From the NCBI GenBank assembly GCA_001282665.1, contig LN874948.1, forward strand, positions 192,353 through 256,352: a stretch of 64,000 nt of DNA. The letters are read 5' to 3'. Below are positions 32,798 to 40,221 of this stretch, piece by piece (the first letter of the stretch is position 1; each line of letters starts with the position of its first letter). The notes beneath the pieces were generated by a model that saw only the letters and a program-made list of their open reading frames with translations, searched no databases and was not told the DNA's origin. The translations under genes and the position numbers were made by a program. This DNA comes from Clostridiales bacterium mt11 (GTDB taxonomy: Bacteria > Bacillota > Clostridia > Tissierellales > Tepidimicrobiaceae).

Positions 32798-34637
32798 AGC
32801 TATCCTCCTCCTTTTGATAATACTGACTCTGTATCTCAAAGAGTTCTGCATAACGACCTTGGGCAGCTAATAGTGATTCATGAGTCCCTTCTTCAAAGAT
32901 ACAACCATTTTCAATCAATAAAATTCGATCACAGAAACGGGTAGAAGCCAATCTATGAGAAATATAAATCGATGTTCGTCCTTGAGTCAGCTCGTTATAA
33001 CGCTGGTAGATTTCACTTTCTGCTAATGGATCAAGAGCGGCAGTCGGCTCATCTAAAACGATAATAGGAGCATCTTTGTAAAGTGCTCTAGCCAATATCA
33101 ATCGCTGCATTTCCCCTCCAGAGAGTTCAGGGGCATCTTCATAGACCTCTTTTCCCATGGGAGTATCAAGTCCATTTGGCAAACTCTCCAGCTTTTCCGT
33201 CAAACCAGCACGTCCGATTACCTGAATGACCTTCTGCCTATCAACCTTATCATCCCTTTGTGCTACATTGACATAAACAGGTCCAGCTAAATAGGAATAC
33301 TTTTGAAAAACAGCAGAAAACATTCTATAATAATCACTACGATTATATTCTCGAATATCAGCACCATTTAGAAGAACTTGTCCTTCTGTAGGGTCATAAA
33401 AACCACAGATCAATTTGATTAGAGTAGTCTTACCTGCACCGTTCAGTCCAACGACTGCAATTTTTTCCCCTGGCTTTATAGTGAGGTTGATATGTTCAAG
33501 GGTCATAGAATCAGCATCAGGATAGCGAAAACTGACATCCTTTAGCTCGATACTATAGGGGATATTCAAATCAGGAATCAATTCCTTGCCTGTTTCAAAT
33601 TTGAATATCTCTGGCCAATCTAAATATTCCCTTGCAGAAGATATATCAAGACTTTGCTTATGAAGCGTATTGAAAGAAGTCAATAGTGCACGTGTTTGAG
33701 CAGTAAAAGAACCAACAGCACTAAAATAGAGTAAAAAATTGGCTGCACTTAACCCTTGTGCTAAAACAAGTTTAATTAAATAGTAATAAGCTATTCCATT
33801 TCGCAGCAATGATAATAGTAGATCAATAACATCTGCTCCAAAATATATTCTCTCAGCTCGATTATGAAAGTTTCGATAAAGGCTTAGAGCTGATTCAAAA
33901 ACATCATGAAGCCAAGGCTGCATTCCAAAAATTCGAATGTCTTTACTATAGGTATAATCTTGGGATTTTCTAATCACATATTTCATACGCTGCGTATATT
34001 CTGTTTCTTCATCACGATGGCGATATCCCCACTCATTGATGCGTTTGCCAGCAAAATAACTTAAAGTCGTTGTACCAACTGTAATTGCTGTAATGAGCAG
34101 AGGTAATTGAGCCAATAAAATAAAATATACAACCAACAAAATACTGTACTTTAAAACATCAACTAAAGTTGACCATATGGCCTCAGTAGCCTCTTGGTTT
34201 GAATTCACTGAGCTTCTAGCTTTATCACAGAGTTTAAGAAAATCTTGGTTTTCAGTATTTGGAAAACTTGTTACCATAAACTTTCGTTGCACTCTTCTTA
34301 CAATTTCACTTCGCACTTCGATTCGTCCAAAAAGTGTATTTCCATCAACATAAGCTTTCAGTCCGGATATAATAAGAAGCCCTGCCGAAAAAACAAGGAT
34401 TACCATAATGATATCTACAAGAGGATATTGTCTTTCAATTGCTGAAAGCACACTAGGGGTTATAAAGAACTCTAGCAGTTGATGAATGACGAAGATGAAA
34501 GCTTGAATAAGTGCAAGTGAAATGACGCTTTTTCTTACACTACATCCTAGTTTCAACATAAAAACCACATTGCTGCCAATTCCAAATTGTGGTTTTTGTT
34601 TGTTTCCTTTTTTGTCTTTTTTAGATGCCAATTGCAT
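32784..34637 (-). CDS. ABC exporter half (permease plus ATPase), first of a pair
   Basis: This 617-residue half-transporter starts with a lysine-rich cytosolic segment and a six-helix membrane domain. The ATPase domain has VVGLNGAGKTTLIK, LSGGEMQRLILARAL, IVLDEPTAALDP and ISHRLAS. All catalytic residues appear present, so both ATP sites of the heterodimer could be active. It lies downstream of the LytTR/GHKL pair with a 101-base gap that holds a candidate regulated promoter. The arrangement suggests that the two-component system induces the exporter, as in peptide or antimicrobial efflux modules. Confidence 0.88.
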   Translation of the reverse strand: MQLASKKDKKGNKQKPQFGIGSNVVFMLKLGCSVRKSVISLALIQAFIFVIHQLLEFFITPSVLSAIERQYPLVDIIMVILVFSAGLLIISGLKAYVDGNTLFGRIEVRSEIVRRVQRKFMVTSFPNTENQDFLKLCDKARSSVNSNQEATEAIWSTLVDVLKYSILLVVYFILLAQLPLLITAITVGTTTLSYFAGKRINEWGYRHRDEETEYTQRMKYVIRKSQDYTYSKDIRIFGMQPWLHDVFESALSLYRNFHNRAERIYFGADVIDLLLSLLRNGIAYYYLIKLVLAQGLSAANFLLYFSAVGSFTAQTRALLTSFNTLHKQSLDISSAREYLDWPEIFKFETGKELIPDLNIPYSIELKDVSFRYPDADSMTLEHINLTIKPGEKIAVVGLNGAGKTTLIKLICGFYDPTEGQVLLNGADIREYNRSDYYRMFSAVFQKYSYLAGPVYVNVAQRDDKVDRQKVIQVIGRAGLTEKLESLPNGLDTPMGKEVYEDAPELSGGEMQRLILARALYKDAPIIVLDEPTAALDPLAESEIYQRYNELTQGRTSIYISHRLASTRFCDRILLIENGCIFEEGTHESLLAAQGRYAELFEIQSQYYQKEEDSYEEG

Positions 34638-34686
34638 TCCCTCCTATCTCCTTATTTATACCATAGGAAAGCTACCTTGGATTGTT

Positions 34687-34715
34687 TAGGGGATAAATTG
34701 CTTTTTATAGGGGAT
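34687..34715 (-). promoter_or_regulatory. Direct repeat spaced 21 bp, candidate LytTR regulator site
   Basis: TAGGGGAT occurs at 34687-34694 and again at 34708-34715, exactly 21 bp apart in the same orientation. On the coding (minus) strand they read ATCCCCTA. A TATAAA -10 box with no good -35 lies downstream, just before the exporter start. LytTR-type regulators bind direct repeats about two helical turns apart near weak -35 regions. The match is by geometry only. Confidence 0.5.
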
Positions 34716-34738
34716 GAAATGTCTATTAAATTATTTTC

Positions 34739-35398
34739 TTATTGAGGCAAAAGTATTTCTGTAGTAAAGGCACAGTCTTCACTATTGCGGCTTAGATAAC
34801 CGCCGTGAATTTCAATCAGACGATCAATACTAGCTAAACCTAGACCGCGATTCTTACCTTTAGTTGAAGCAAAAATACCGTTAATTTTTCGCTGTTTTTT
34901 CTGTGCTGTCATATTGGTAAAAGATATGTAGAGCTGTGTGTTTTTCATATCCATATAGATGCGTATCATACGCTGCTCTTCTGGAAGCTCTAAGGAAGCC
35001 TCAATAGCATTATCAAAAAGGTTTCCAATGATAGTGCATAAGTCAAGCTCTGGAATGGTCAAAGCAACAGCCACATGAGCATCACAGGTTACTTGAATAT
35101 TCTGTGAACGAGCTAGTGAAATTTTACTGTTCATGATGGCATCCGTCATCTTGTTGCCCGTTTTGATGGATGATTCTAAGGAGGAAAGATCGCTATCCAA
35201 TTCATCTAAATAGTTGCAAATGGCCTCAAGGTCACCAACAGCAGCATAACTCTTCATAGTTTGAAGATGATTACGATAATTATGTCTCCAAGTACGCATT
35301 TCACGATACATATTTTCAACTTCATCATAATGGGATTTCAAAAGATTTTTTTGGTAGGCTTCTACCTCTTGATGTTTAATACGGGTAAAAAAAGACAT
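34739..35398 (-). CDS. GHKL-type sensor histidine kinase lacking a membrane domain
   Basis: The 219-residue kinase has an N-terminal helical phosphoacceptor region with His in RTWRHNYRNHLQTMKSY near residue 40. A GHKL ATPase domain follows with the N-box NLFDNAIEASLE and a G-box GLGLASIDRLIEIHGG. No transmembrane segment is present, whereas most AgrC/ComD-like kinases have five to seven. The protein is therefore cytosolic or membrane-associated through a partner. It starts 13 bases after the LytTR regulator and probably phosphorylates it. Its input may be the adjacent ABC exporter. N-terminal truncation from a longer gene is possible but the start has a normal site. Confidence 0.82.
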   Translation of the reverse strand: MSFFTRIKHQEVEAYQKNLLKSHYDEVENMYREMRTWRHNYRNHLQTMKSYAAVGDLEAICNYLDELDSDLSSLESSIKTGNKMTDAIMNSKISLARSQNIQVTCDAHVAVALTIPELDLCTIIGNLFDNAIEASLELPEEQRMIRIYMDMKNTQLYISFTNMTAQKKQRKINGIFASTKGKNRGLGLASIDRLIEIHGGYLSRNSEDCAFTTEILLPQ

Positions 35399-35411
35399 AT
35401 TTTATCACCAC

Positions 35412-36110
35412 CTAAAAATACTTAATCATTGCACGATTAAGGAATTCATAATGATTCCTAGATAAAGGTATAGTTTCACCACTCTTTAAAAATACTTCTC
35501 GTCTAGTAATCTTCTTTATGCTTTGTAAATTGACTATATAAGATCTTCCCACACGATAAAAACGAGGATCAAGTTCACTTTCAATATCTGTCAAAGTTCT
35601 CTTAATCGTATAATTATTTTTACCATAAATAGTCGTATAGTTTTTATCAACTGAAATATATTCGATTTCATAAAGTGGAATACGTACCATTTCTCCATCA
35701 GTCAATAAAAGCAAAGCTTTCTCTTGCTTTTTTAACCTTTCCATAGCCTTATCAAGAACACTATATAGCTTCTCTTCATTAACTGGTTTCATCAAGTAGT
35801 GAAGTGCTTCCACATCATATCCTTGGATAATATAATCCATGTAGCCAGTAATAAATATAATCTGAACTTCACGATTACTTTCTCGAATCTTACGTGCTAA
35901 TTCAACACCGTTGATTCCACTCATTTCAATATCTAGAAGTAGTATATCGTAGGATTTATCCTCTGCATACTGAAATAAAAAAGCTTCACTTGATGGGTAC
36001 TTTTCAATTTTCAATAAATGACCTGAGATTTTACCCCATTTTTCTACAAGATGTTCTATATGTTGGACAATTGACAATTCATCATCACAAATAGCAATAT
36101 GAAAATTCAT
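35412..36110 (-). CDS. LytTR-family response regulator
   Basis: The start is set at ATG 36110 (MNFHIAICDDELS), with AGGTGG 9 bases upstream; a TTG two codons earlier is rejected. The 232-residue protein has a receiver domain with the acidic pair in ICDDE, the phospho-Asp in DILLLDIEMSGINGVELA and Lys in LMKPVNEEK. The C-terminal LytTR DNA-binding domain shows RIPLYEIEYISVDKNYTTIY, then FYRVGRSYIVNLQSIKKI. It is the first gene of a four-gene operon with the kinase and paired ABC exporter. It probably controls the exporter through the direct repeat at 34687. Confidence 0.88.
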   Translation of the reverse strand: MNFHIAICDDELSIVQHIEHLVEKWGKISGHLLKIEKYPSSEAFLFQYAEDKSYDILLLDIEMSGINGVELARKIRESNREVQIIFITGYMDYIIQGYDVEALHYLMKPVNEEKLYSVLDKAMERLKKQEKALLLLTDGEMVRIPLYEIEYISVDKNYTTIYGKNNYTIKRTLTDIESELDPRFYRVGRSYIVNLQSIKKITRREVFLKSGETIPLSRNHYEFLNRAMIKYF

Positions 36111-36268
36111 TAACAACCACCTCTCATTAATTTTTATTTTACTAAATTAGTATGTGATTGTCCAAATAAGTTTCTATTATAAATTTTCAAAGATGAAACT
36201 TTATGATATCATTATGATATGAAAATATTTACAGCACTTCATTAAGTATATACGAAAGAAGGGTTCTA

Positions 36269-37030
36269 ATGGAAAATTTAGATAAAAAAAATAACGAGAT
36301 TGGTATATCATCATTTAATCTAAAGATGATAGCCATTTTTGCCATGTTAATCGACCATATAGCTTGGGCATTTGTGCCAACGGGAACAGTCTGGGGACAA
36401 ATAATGCATATAATCGGTCGCATTACAGCACCCATTATGTCCTATTTTATATCGGAAGGATTTTATCATACTCGTAATATAAAAAAATATGCTTTAAGGC
36501 TTGGTATTTTCGCTATAATTTCACATGTCCCCTACTATTATTTTATGAATGGTGAATTACCCATTTCCTTTGCTAATGAATTTCAATTTAAGATTCAAAC
36601 AAGCGTTATGTATACTCTTTTCCTTGGATTAGTTTCACTGATAGTATGGAATAGCGAAAAAATAAATAAAACTTTAAAAGCAACCCTAATAACATTAATT
36701 TGCATTATAGCCATACCGGGGGACTGGAGTTTTATAACGGTATTATGGATATTGTTTTTTGGTATATATCATGGTGATTTTAAAACCCAAATATCAAAAT
36801 TCATCACGATTTCAGTTCCAATAATAATATCTCCATTCCTAATGTTTTTTAGTAAAAATGAGAATTGGTATACCCAAATATTTCATATTGGAATCTTTTT
36901 AGCTATACCTCTTCTTAAAAATTATAATGGAGAACATGGAGGCGGTAAAAATTCTAAATGGATTTTTTATATATTTTATCCATTACATTTATTGATTTTA
37001 GGTTTAATAAAGTATAAATTTAAAAGCTAA
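36269..37030 (+). CDS. TraX family membrane protein
   Basis: The 253-residue integral membrane protein has the TraX start pattern SSFNLKMIAIFAMLIDHIAW and the GRITAPIMSYFISEGFYHT motif. About seven hydrophobic segments follow. It closes with IFYIFYPLHLLILGLIKY. In plasmid F, TraX acetylates pilin; chromosomal homologues in firmicutes have no known substrate and are thought to be membrane acyltransferases. It is divergent from the LytTR operon with a 158-base gap and is convergent with the RpiB-like gene, sharing a bidirectional terminator. Confidence 0.82.
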   Translation: MENLDKKNNEIGISSFNLKMIAIFAMLIDHIAWAFVPTGTVWGQIMHIIGRITAPIMSYFISEGFYHTRNIKKYALRLGIFAIISHVPYYYFMNGELPISFANEFQFKIQTSVMYTLFLGLVSLIVWNSEKINKTLKATLITLICIIAIPGDWSFITVLWILFFGIYHGDFKTQISKFITISVPIIISPFLMFFSKNENWYTQIFHIGIFLAIPLLKNYNGEHGGGKNSKWIFYIFYPLHLLILGLIKYKFKS

Positions 37031-37040
37031 TAATACATAA

Positions 37041-37080
37041 ATAAAAGGACGGAGGTATTGAAATACTTCCGTCCTTTTAT
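37041..37080. terminator. Bidirectional terminator between TraX and RpiB-like genes
   Basis: An 18-bp stem (ATAAAAGGACGGAGGTAT / ATACTTCCGTCCTTTTAT, one wobble) with a tetraloop-sized loop serves converging genes. Confidence 0.85.
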
Positions 37081-37092
37081 CATACTCTATAT

Positions 37093-37734
37093 CTAATCAA
37101 ATAGTGATTTAATATATTCTGTAACTTCATTATCTTTCGCATTAGCAAAGAATAATTCCTTAAATTCTTTATAGTCTAAAATACTCTTTAAGTATTCCCT
37201 ATCCATATTCTTATAAGCTTCTAGTACTGGATATTGGGAAGCAAATTTAATATTTGTGTACATGGCTTTTCGACTACGTGCTTCACCTTCAGCATATATT
37301 TCTGGATATCCGCCTCCAAATTCTTGAGCAAATAGCTTTTCAAATACATATCTTAGGTTAATTTCAGCACCCCAGCCAAAGCCTTGTCCAAATGGCATAC
37401 TAATAGCATTACCTGCATTTACTTGTGTGAATAGATAGGCATCTAATGGTGTATTCACATATCCACATGTGATATTTGAAAAAGCATTACATGACATGGA
37501 TGCACCTTGACCAGTTCCACATCCAGTTACTACAAAATCCACTGCTTCACTAGCTAATAAAATACTTGCAATTACTCCTAATTGAATATAGTTGATTTCA
37601 TGTTCATCCTTTTCACTGTACATACCATAATTTTGTACTGTATGCCCTTTTTTCTCTGCTTCCTCTTTTAATACGGAATATATTAATCCATTTTTATCTG
37701 CTTGAGAATCTTCATTAATTAATGCAATCTTCAT
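37093..37734 (-). CDS. RpiB/LacAB-family sugar-phosphate isomerase
   Basis: The 213-residue protein begins MKIALINEDSQADKNG and has the family active-site stretch FVVTGCGTGQGASMSCNAF with the catalytic Cys region. A VNTPLDAYLFTQVNAGNAISM segment (shown in part) is the nucleotide-sugar-type loop of the extended RpiB subfamily. This longer type (about 210 residues instead of 145) isomerises ketose and aldose phosphates other than ribose 5-phosphate in some catabolic routes. It is the last gene of the mannose-type PTS operon. With the transketolase and aldolase upstream it likely handles a four- to six-carbon sugar phosphate. Confidence 0.82.
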   Translation of the reverse strand: MKIALINEDSQADKNGLIYSVLKEEAEKKGHTVQNYGMYSEKDEHEINYIQLGVIASILLASEAVDFVVTGCGTGQGASMSCNAFSNITCGYVNTPLDAYLFTQVNAGNAISMPFGQGFGWGAEINLRYVFEKLFAQEFGGGYPEIYAEGEARSRKAMYTNIKFASQYPVLEAYKNMDREYLKSILDYKEFKELFFANAKDNEVTEYIKSLFD

Positions 37735-37748
37735 AGCTATCCCTCTTT

Positions 37749-38555
37749 CTAGAATATTTTAATTAAAGCACCTAAAATACCAAATAAAATTATACCTGCT
37801 AGTATCTTTGATACCTTAACATCTTTCTTCAATAGATGGAAAATAAACAAAGTAGCTAATAGAGATAATAAGTTAGGCATAACATCATTGATTGTATCAA
37901 GTAAACTTATTTCATTGAATGTTACTGATAAAGGTACACTCATTGTAGTTGCAACCATTGCACCGATAACCATTAACCCTAAAATAGAAGCACCTTTGAA
38001 TAACTTTTCCATAACGCCAGACTCTTCTACCTTATTTAGGAAAGAAGTTCCCAATTTATAACCTTCAAATGTTAAATAGTAACGTGCTGCAAAGTTAGGA
38101 ACGTTAAATAATATTAAATATAATATAGGTCCAAATACATTACCTTGTAATGCTAATGAACAACCTAATCCAGCAGCAATTACACGTAGAGTACCAAAGA
38201 AGAATGAGTCGCCAACAGCTGATAAAGGTCCCATTAATCCTACTTTTACTGCGTTAATTGAATCGGTGTCAAAATCTTTATTATTTGCATTTTGTTCTTC
38301 CATAGCTGCAGTAATACTTAATAATAGAGTACAGATAAATGGAGTGATATTATTAAATTCCAAGTGTCTTTTTAAAGCTTTAGACATTTCTTCCTTACTG
38401 TCACTATACAATTTTCTTAGCACTGGCATCAACGACCATGCCCAACCTAAGTTTAACTGTCTTTCATAGTTGAAAGAAGAGTTATAAGCTATAGATCTAA
38501 AAAACACCTTCTTTAATTCCTTTTTTGTAATTTTTTTATTAGAAGTCGTCATCAT
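37749..38555 (-). CDS. PTS mannose/fructose/sorbose family EIID
   Basis: The 268-residue protein is the EIID subunit of the mannose-type PTS membrane complex. It starts KKITKKELKKVFFRSIAYN and continues NYERQLNLGWAWSLMPVLRK. It has the conserved VGLMGPLSAVGDSFFFGTLR motif and a C-terminal hydrophobic pair. It overlaps the EIIC gene by 17 bases and works with it as the sugar channel. The RpiB-like isomerase gene follows by 14 bases. Confidence 0.93.
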   Translation of the reverse strand: MMTTSNKKITKKELKKVFFRSIAYNSSFNYERQLNLGWAWSLMPVLRKLYSDSKEEMSKALKRHLEFNNITPFICTLLLSITAAMEEQNANNKDFDTDSINAVKVGLMGPLSAVGDSFFFGTLRVIAAGLGCSLALQGNVFGPILYLILFNVPNFAARYYLTFEGYKLGTSFLNKVEESGVMEKLFKGASILGLMVIGAMVATTMSVPLSVTFNEISLLDTINDVMPNLLSLLATLFIFHLLKKDVKVSKILAGIILFGILGALIKIF

Positions 38556-39297
38556 TATCTCCCTCCCCTGCCACTACAACTTGTTCTTTATTTACAACTA
38601 ATAAAGCAACTAAAATACCTATACAAGCAATACCTAATACTGGGATTTTCAAATAACTAGCTGCTAAAAATCCTAAGAAGAAGTATGGAGCTAATTCTTT
38701 GGAAATAATCAATTTAACTAACATAGCAAAACCTAAAGCTGGTAATATAGATGCTGCTGCAGATAATCCATTCATAATAAATTCAGGAATTATTCCTAAT
38801 AAAGATTTTATAGCTGGTCCACCTGCATAGAAACACGCACCAACTAAAATTGCCATTGGAATTGCATAGGCTAATGTAGATAATACGTGCATTCTTGCTA
38901 CACCCTTATCATTTCCATCTTCAGCATATCTATCAGCTTTATGCACAAAGTAACCACGAACAAATGTATAAATAAATTGTTTAACTAATAATGCTAAAGT
39001 AGCAATTGGAAGTGATAAAGCTACAGCTCCTTCAATTCCTGAACCAGTAGTAATTGCAAATGCAGTACCCAATATACCGCCGGTATAAATATCTGGTGGA
39101 AAAGCTCCGCCAATTGTTAAAGTACCCATGTAAACTAGCTCTAAAGATGCTCCTACTAACAACCCTTGTTGTATATCACCTAATGCTATACCAACTAACA
39201 ATCCGGTACACAATGGTCTATCATACTGTGAATATCCAAGGGCGTCACCCATGTAGGCAAAAAATGCAATCAATCCTACCCAAATAGCTTGTGTCAT
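38539..39297 (-). CDS. PTS mannose/fructose/sorbose family EIIC
   Basis: The 252-residue membrane protein is the EIIC of the mannose family. It begins TQAIWVGLIAFFAYMGDALG and shows the family repeats LCTGLLVGIALGDIQQGLLVGA (shown in part) and YMGTLTIGGAFPPD. About eight hydrophobic segments are visible. It overlaps EIID at its 3' end and has GGAGGAG before its ATG. It determines sugar recognition together with EIID. The sugar is unknown. Confidence 0.93.
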   Translation of the reverse strand: MTQAIWVGLIAFFAYMGDALGYSQYDRPLCTGLLVGIALGDIQQGLLVGASLELVYMGTLTIGGAFPPDIYTGGILGTAFAITTGSGIEGAVALSLPIATLALLVKQFIYTFVRGYFVHKADRYAEDGNDKGVARMHVLSTLAYAIPMAILVGACFYAGGPAIKSLLGIIPEFIMNGLSAAASILPALGFAMLVKLIISKELAPYFFLGFLAASYLKIPVLGIACIGILVALLVVNKEQVVVAGEGDNDDDF

Positions 39298-39321
39298 ATT
39301 GTTCTCCTCCTTATATAATAT

Positions 39322-39786
39322 TTAGAAATTCTTAACAGGATCGTTGGGTACCATACGTAATTCAATATTTTTACCCATATTTTTTAATTCAGTTAATTGT
39401 TGTTCATCTTCATCTGTAAAGTTAATATTATTGTTTGCTGGATGTGGATGGGTTTTTTCAGTAGCTTTTAAACCACCAATATTCACAGTTTCAATGCTAT
39501 CCACCGCTTTTGCTAATCGATAAGCATCTGCAACTTTATCTACTACGATAAACAGATCATACTTATCAGTCTTACCAGCATTAATCGCTTTAATGGAATC
39601 TTCTATACTTTTGATAACCAATTTACAGCCACTAGGTTTTGCCAACCTTAAAGTAGTCTTTTTTAAATCATCAACTACTGCTTCATCATTGGCAATTAAG
39701 ATGCAATTTGCACCTAAATAACCTGTCCAAGAAAACGCTACCTGACCATGTAATAAACGATGATCTACCCTAAGTAATTTAATCAT
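39322..39786 (-). CDS. PTS mannose/fructose/sorbose family EIIB
   Basis: The start is set at ATG 39786 (MIKLLRVDHRLLHGQV), 6 bases after AGGAGGTG; a GTG start three codons earlier overlaps that site. In the 154-residue protein the phospho-acceptor His is the HRLLHGQV region typical of mannose-type EIIB. It receives phosphate from EIIA (39799) and hands it to the sugar in EIIC/EIID. The spacing to EIIC is 24 bases. Confidence 0.92.
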   Translation of the reverse strand: MIKLLRVDHRLLHGQVAFSWTGYLGANCILIANDEAVVDDLKKTTLRLAKPSGCKLVIKSIEDSIKAINAGKTDKYDLFIVVDKVADAYRLAKAVDSIETVNIGGLKATEKTHPHPANNNINFTDEDEQQLTELKNMGKNIELRMVPNDPVKNF

Positions 39787-39798
39787 TTTATTCACCTC

Positions 39799-40218
39799 CT
39801 AAAAATCACTTTCTACATATTTATTCTCTAAGCAGTCATTGCAAAATACAATAAACTTTTCGCCATTACTGCAGCAAGAGCGAATGGATTCTTCGTCTAA
39901 ATCATCTTTTTGCATTACTAATTCTAATAACAATCCGAGATTTAAACCACCTACCAAGTAAAATGGATAGTCTTTTATATGTTTCATAAATTCATTGTTT
40001 ACACTTCCGCCAACCAAGTCAGTAATTACTAATAAATTTGAAGTGGTATAATCATGTTCTTTTACTTTACTTTCAATTAAATCTCTATAGTCAATATCTT
40101 TCCTACTATAGGCACAAATTGCTTCAATATCATCATAAATTCCTGTAATCATTTGCAAGGAGTCCTTTATGCCCTCTGCAAACCTTCCATGTGTTGCAAT
40201 TAAAATTTTAGTTCTCAC
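39799..40218 (-). CDS. PTS mannose/fructose family EIIA
   Basis: The 139-residue protein has the mannose-type EIIA active site in ILIATHGRFAEGIKDSL, with His10 as phospho-acceptor. The DLVGGSVNNEFMKHI motif binds the ring. It is encoded 3 bases after the LevR-like regulator and 12 bases before EIIB. It both drives transport and can phosphorylate PRD domains of the regulator. Confidence 0.92.
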   Translation of the reverse strand: MRTKILIATHGRFAEGIKDSLQMITGIYDDIEAICAYSRKDIDYRDLIESKVKEHDYTTSNLLVITDLVGGSVNNEFMKHIKDYPFYLVGGLNLGLLLELVMQKDDLDEESIRSCCSNGEKFIVFCNDCLENKYVESDF

Positions 40219-40221
40219 TTC

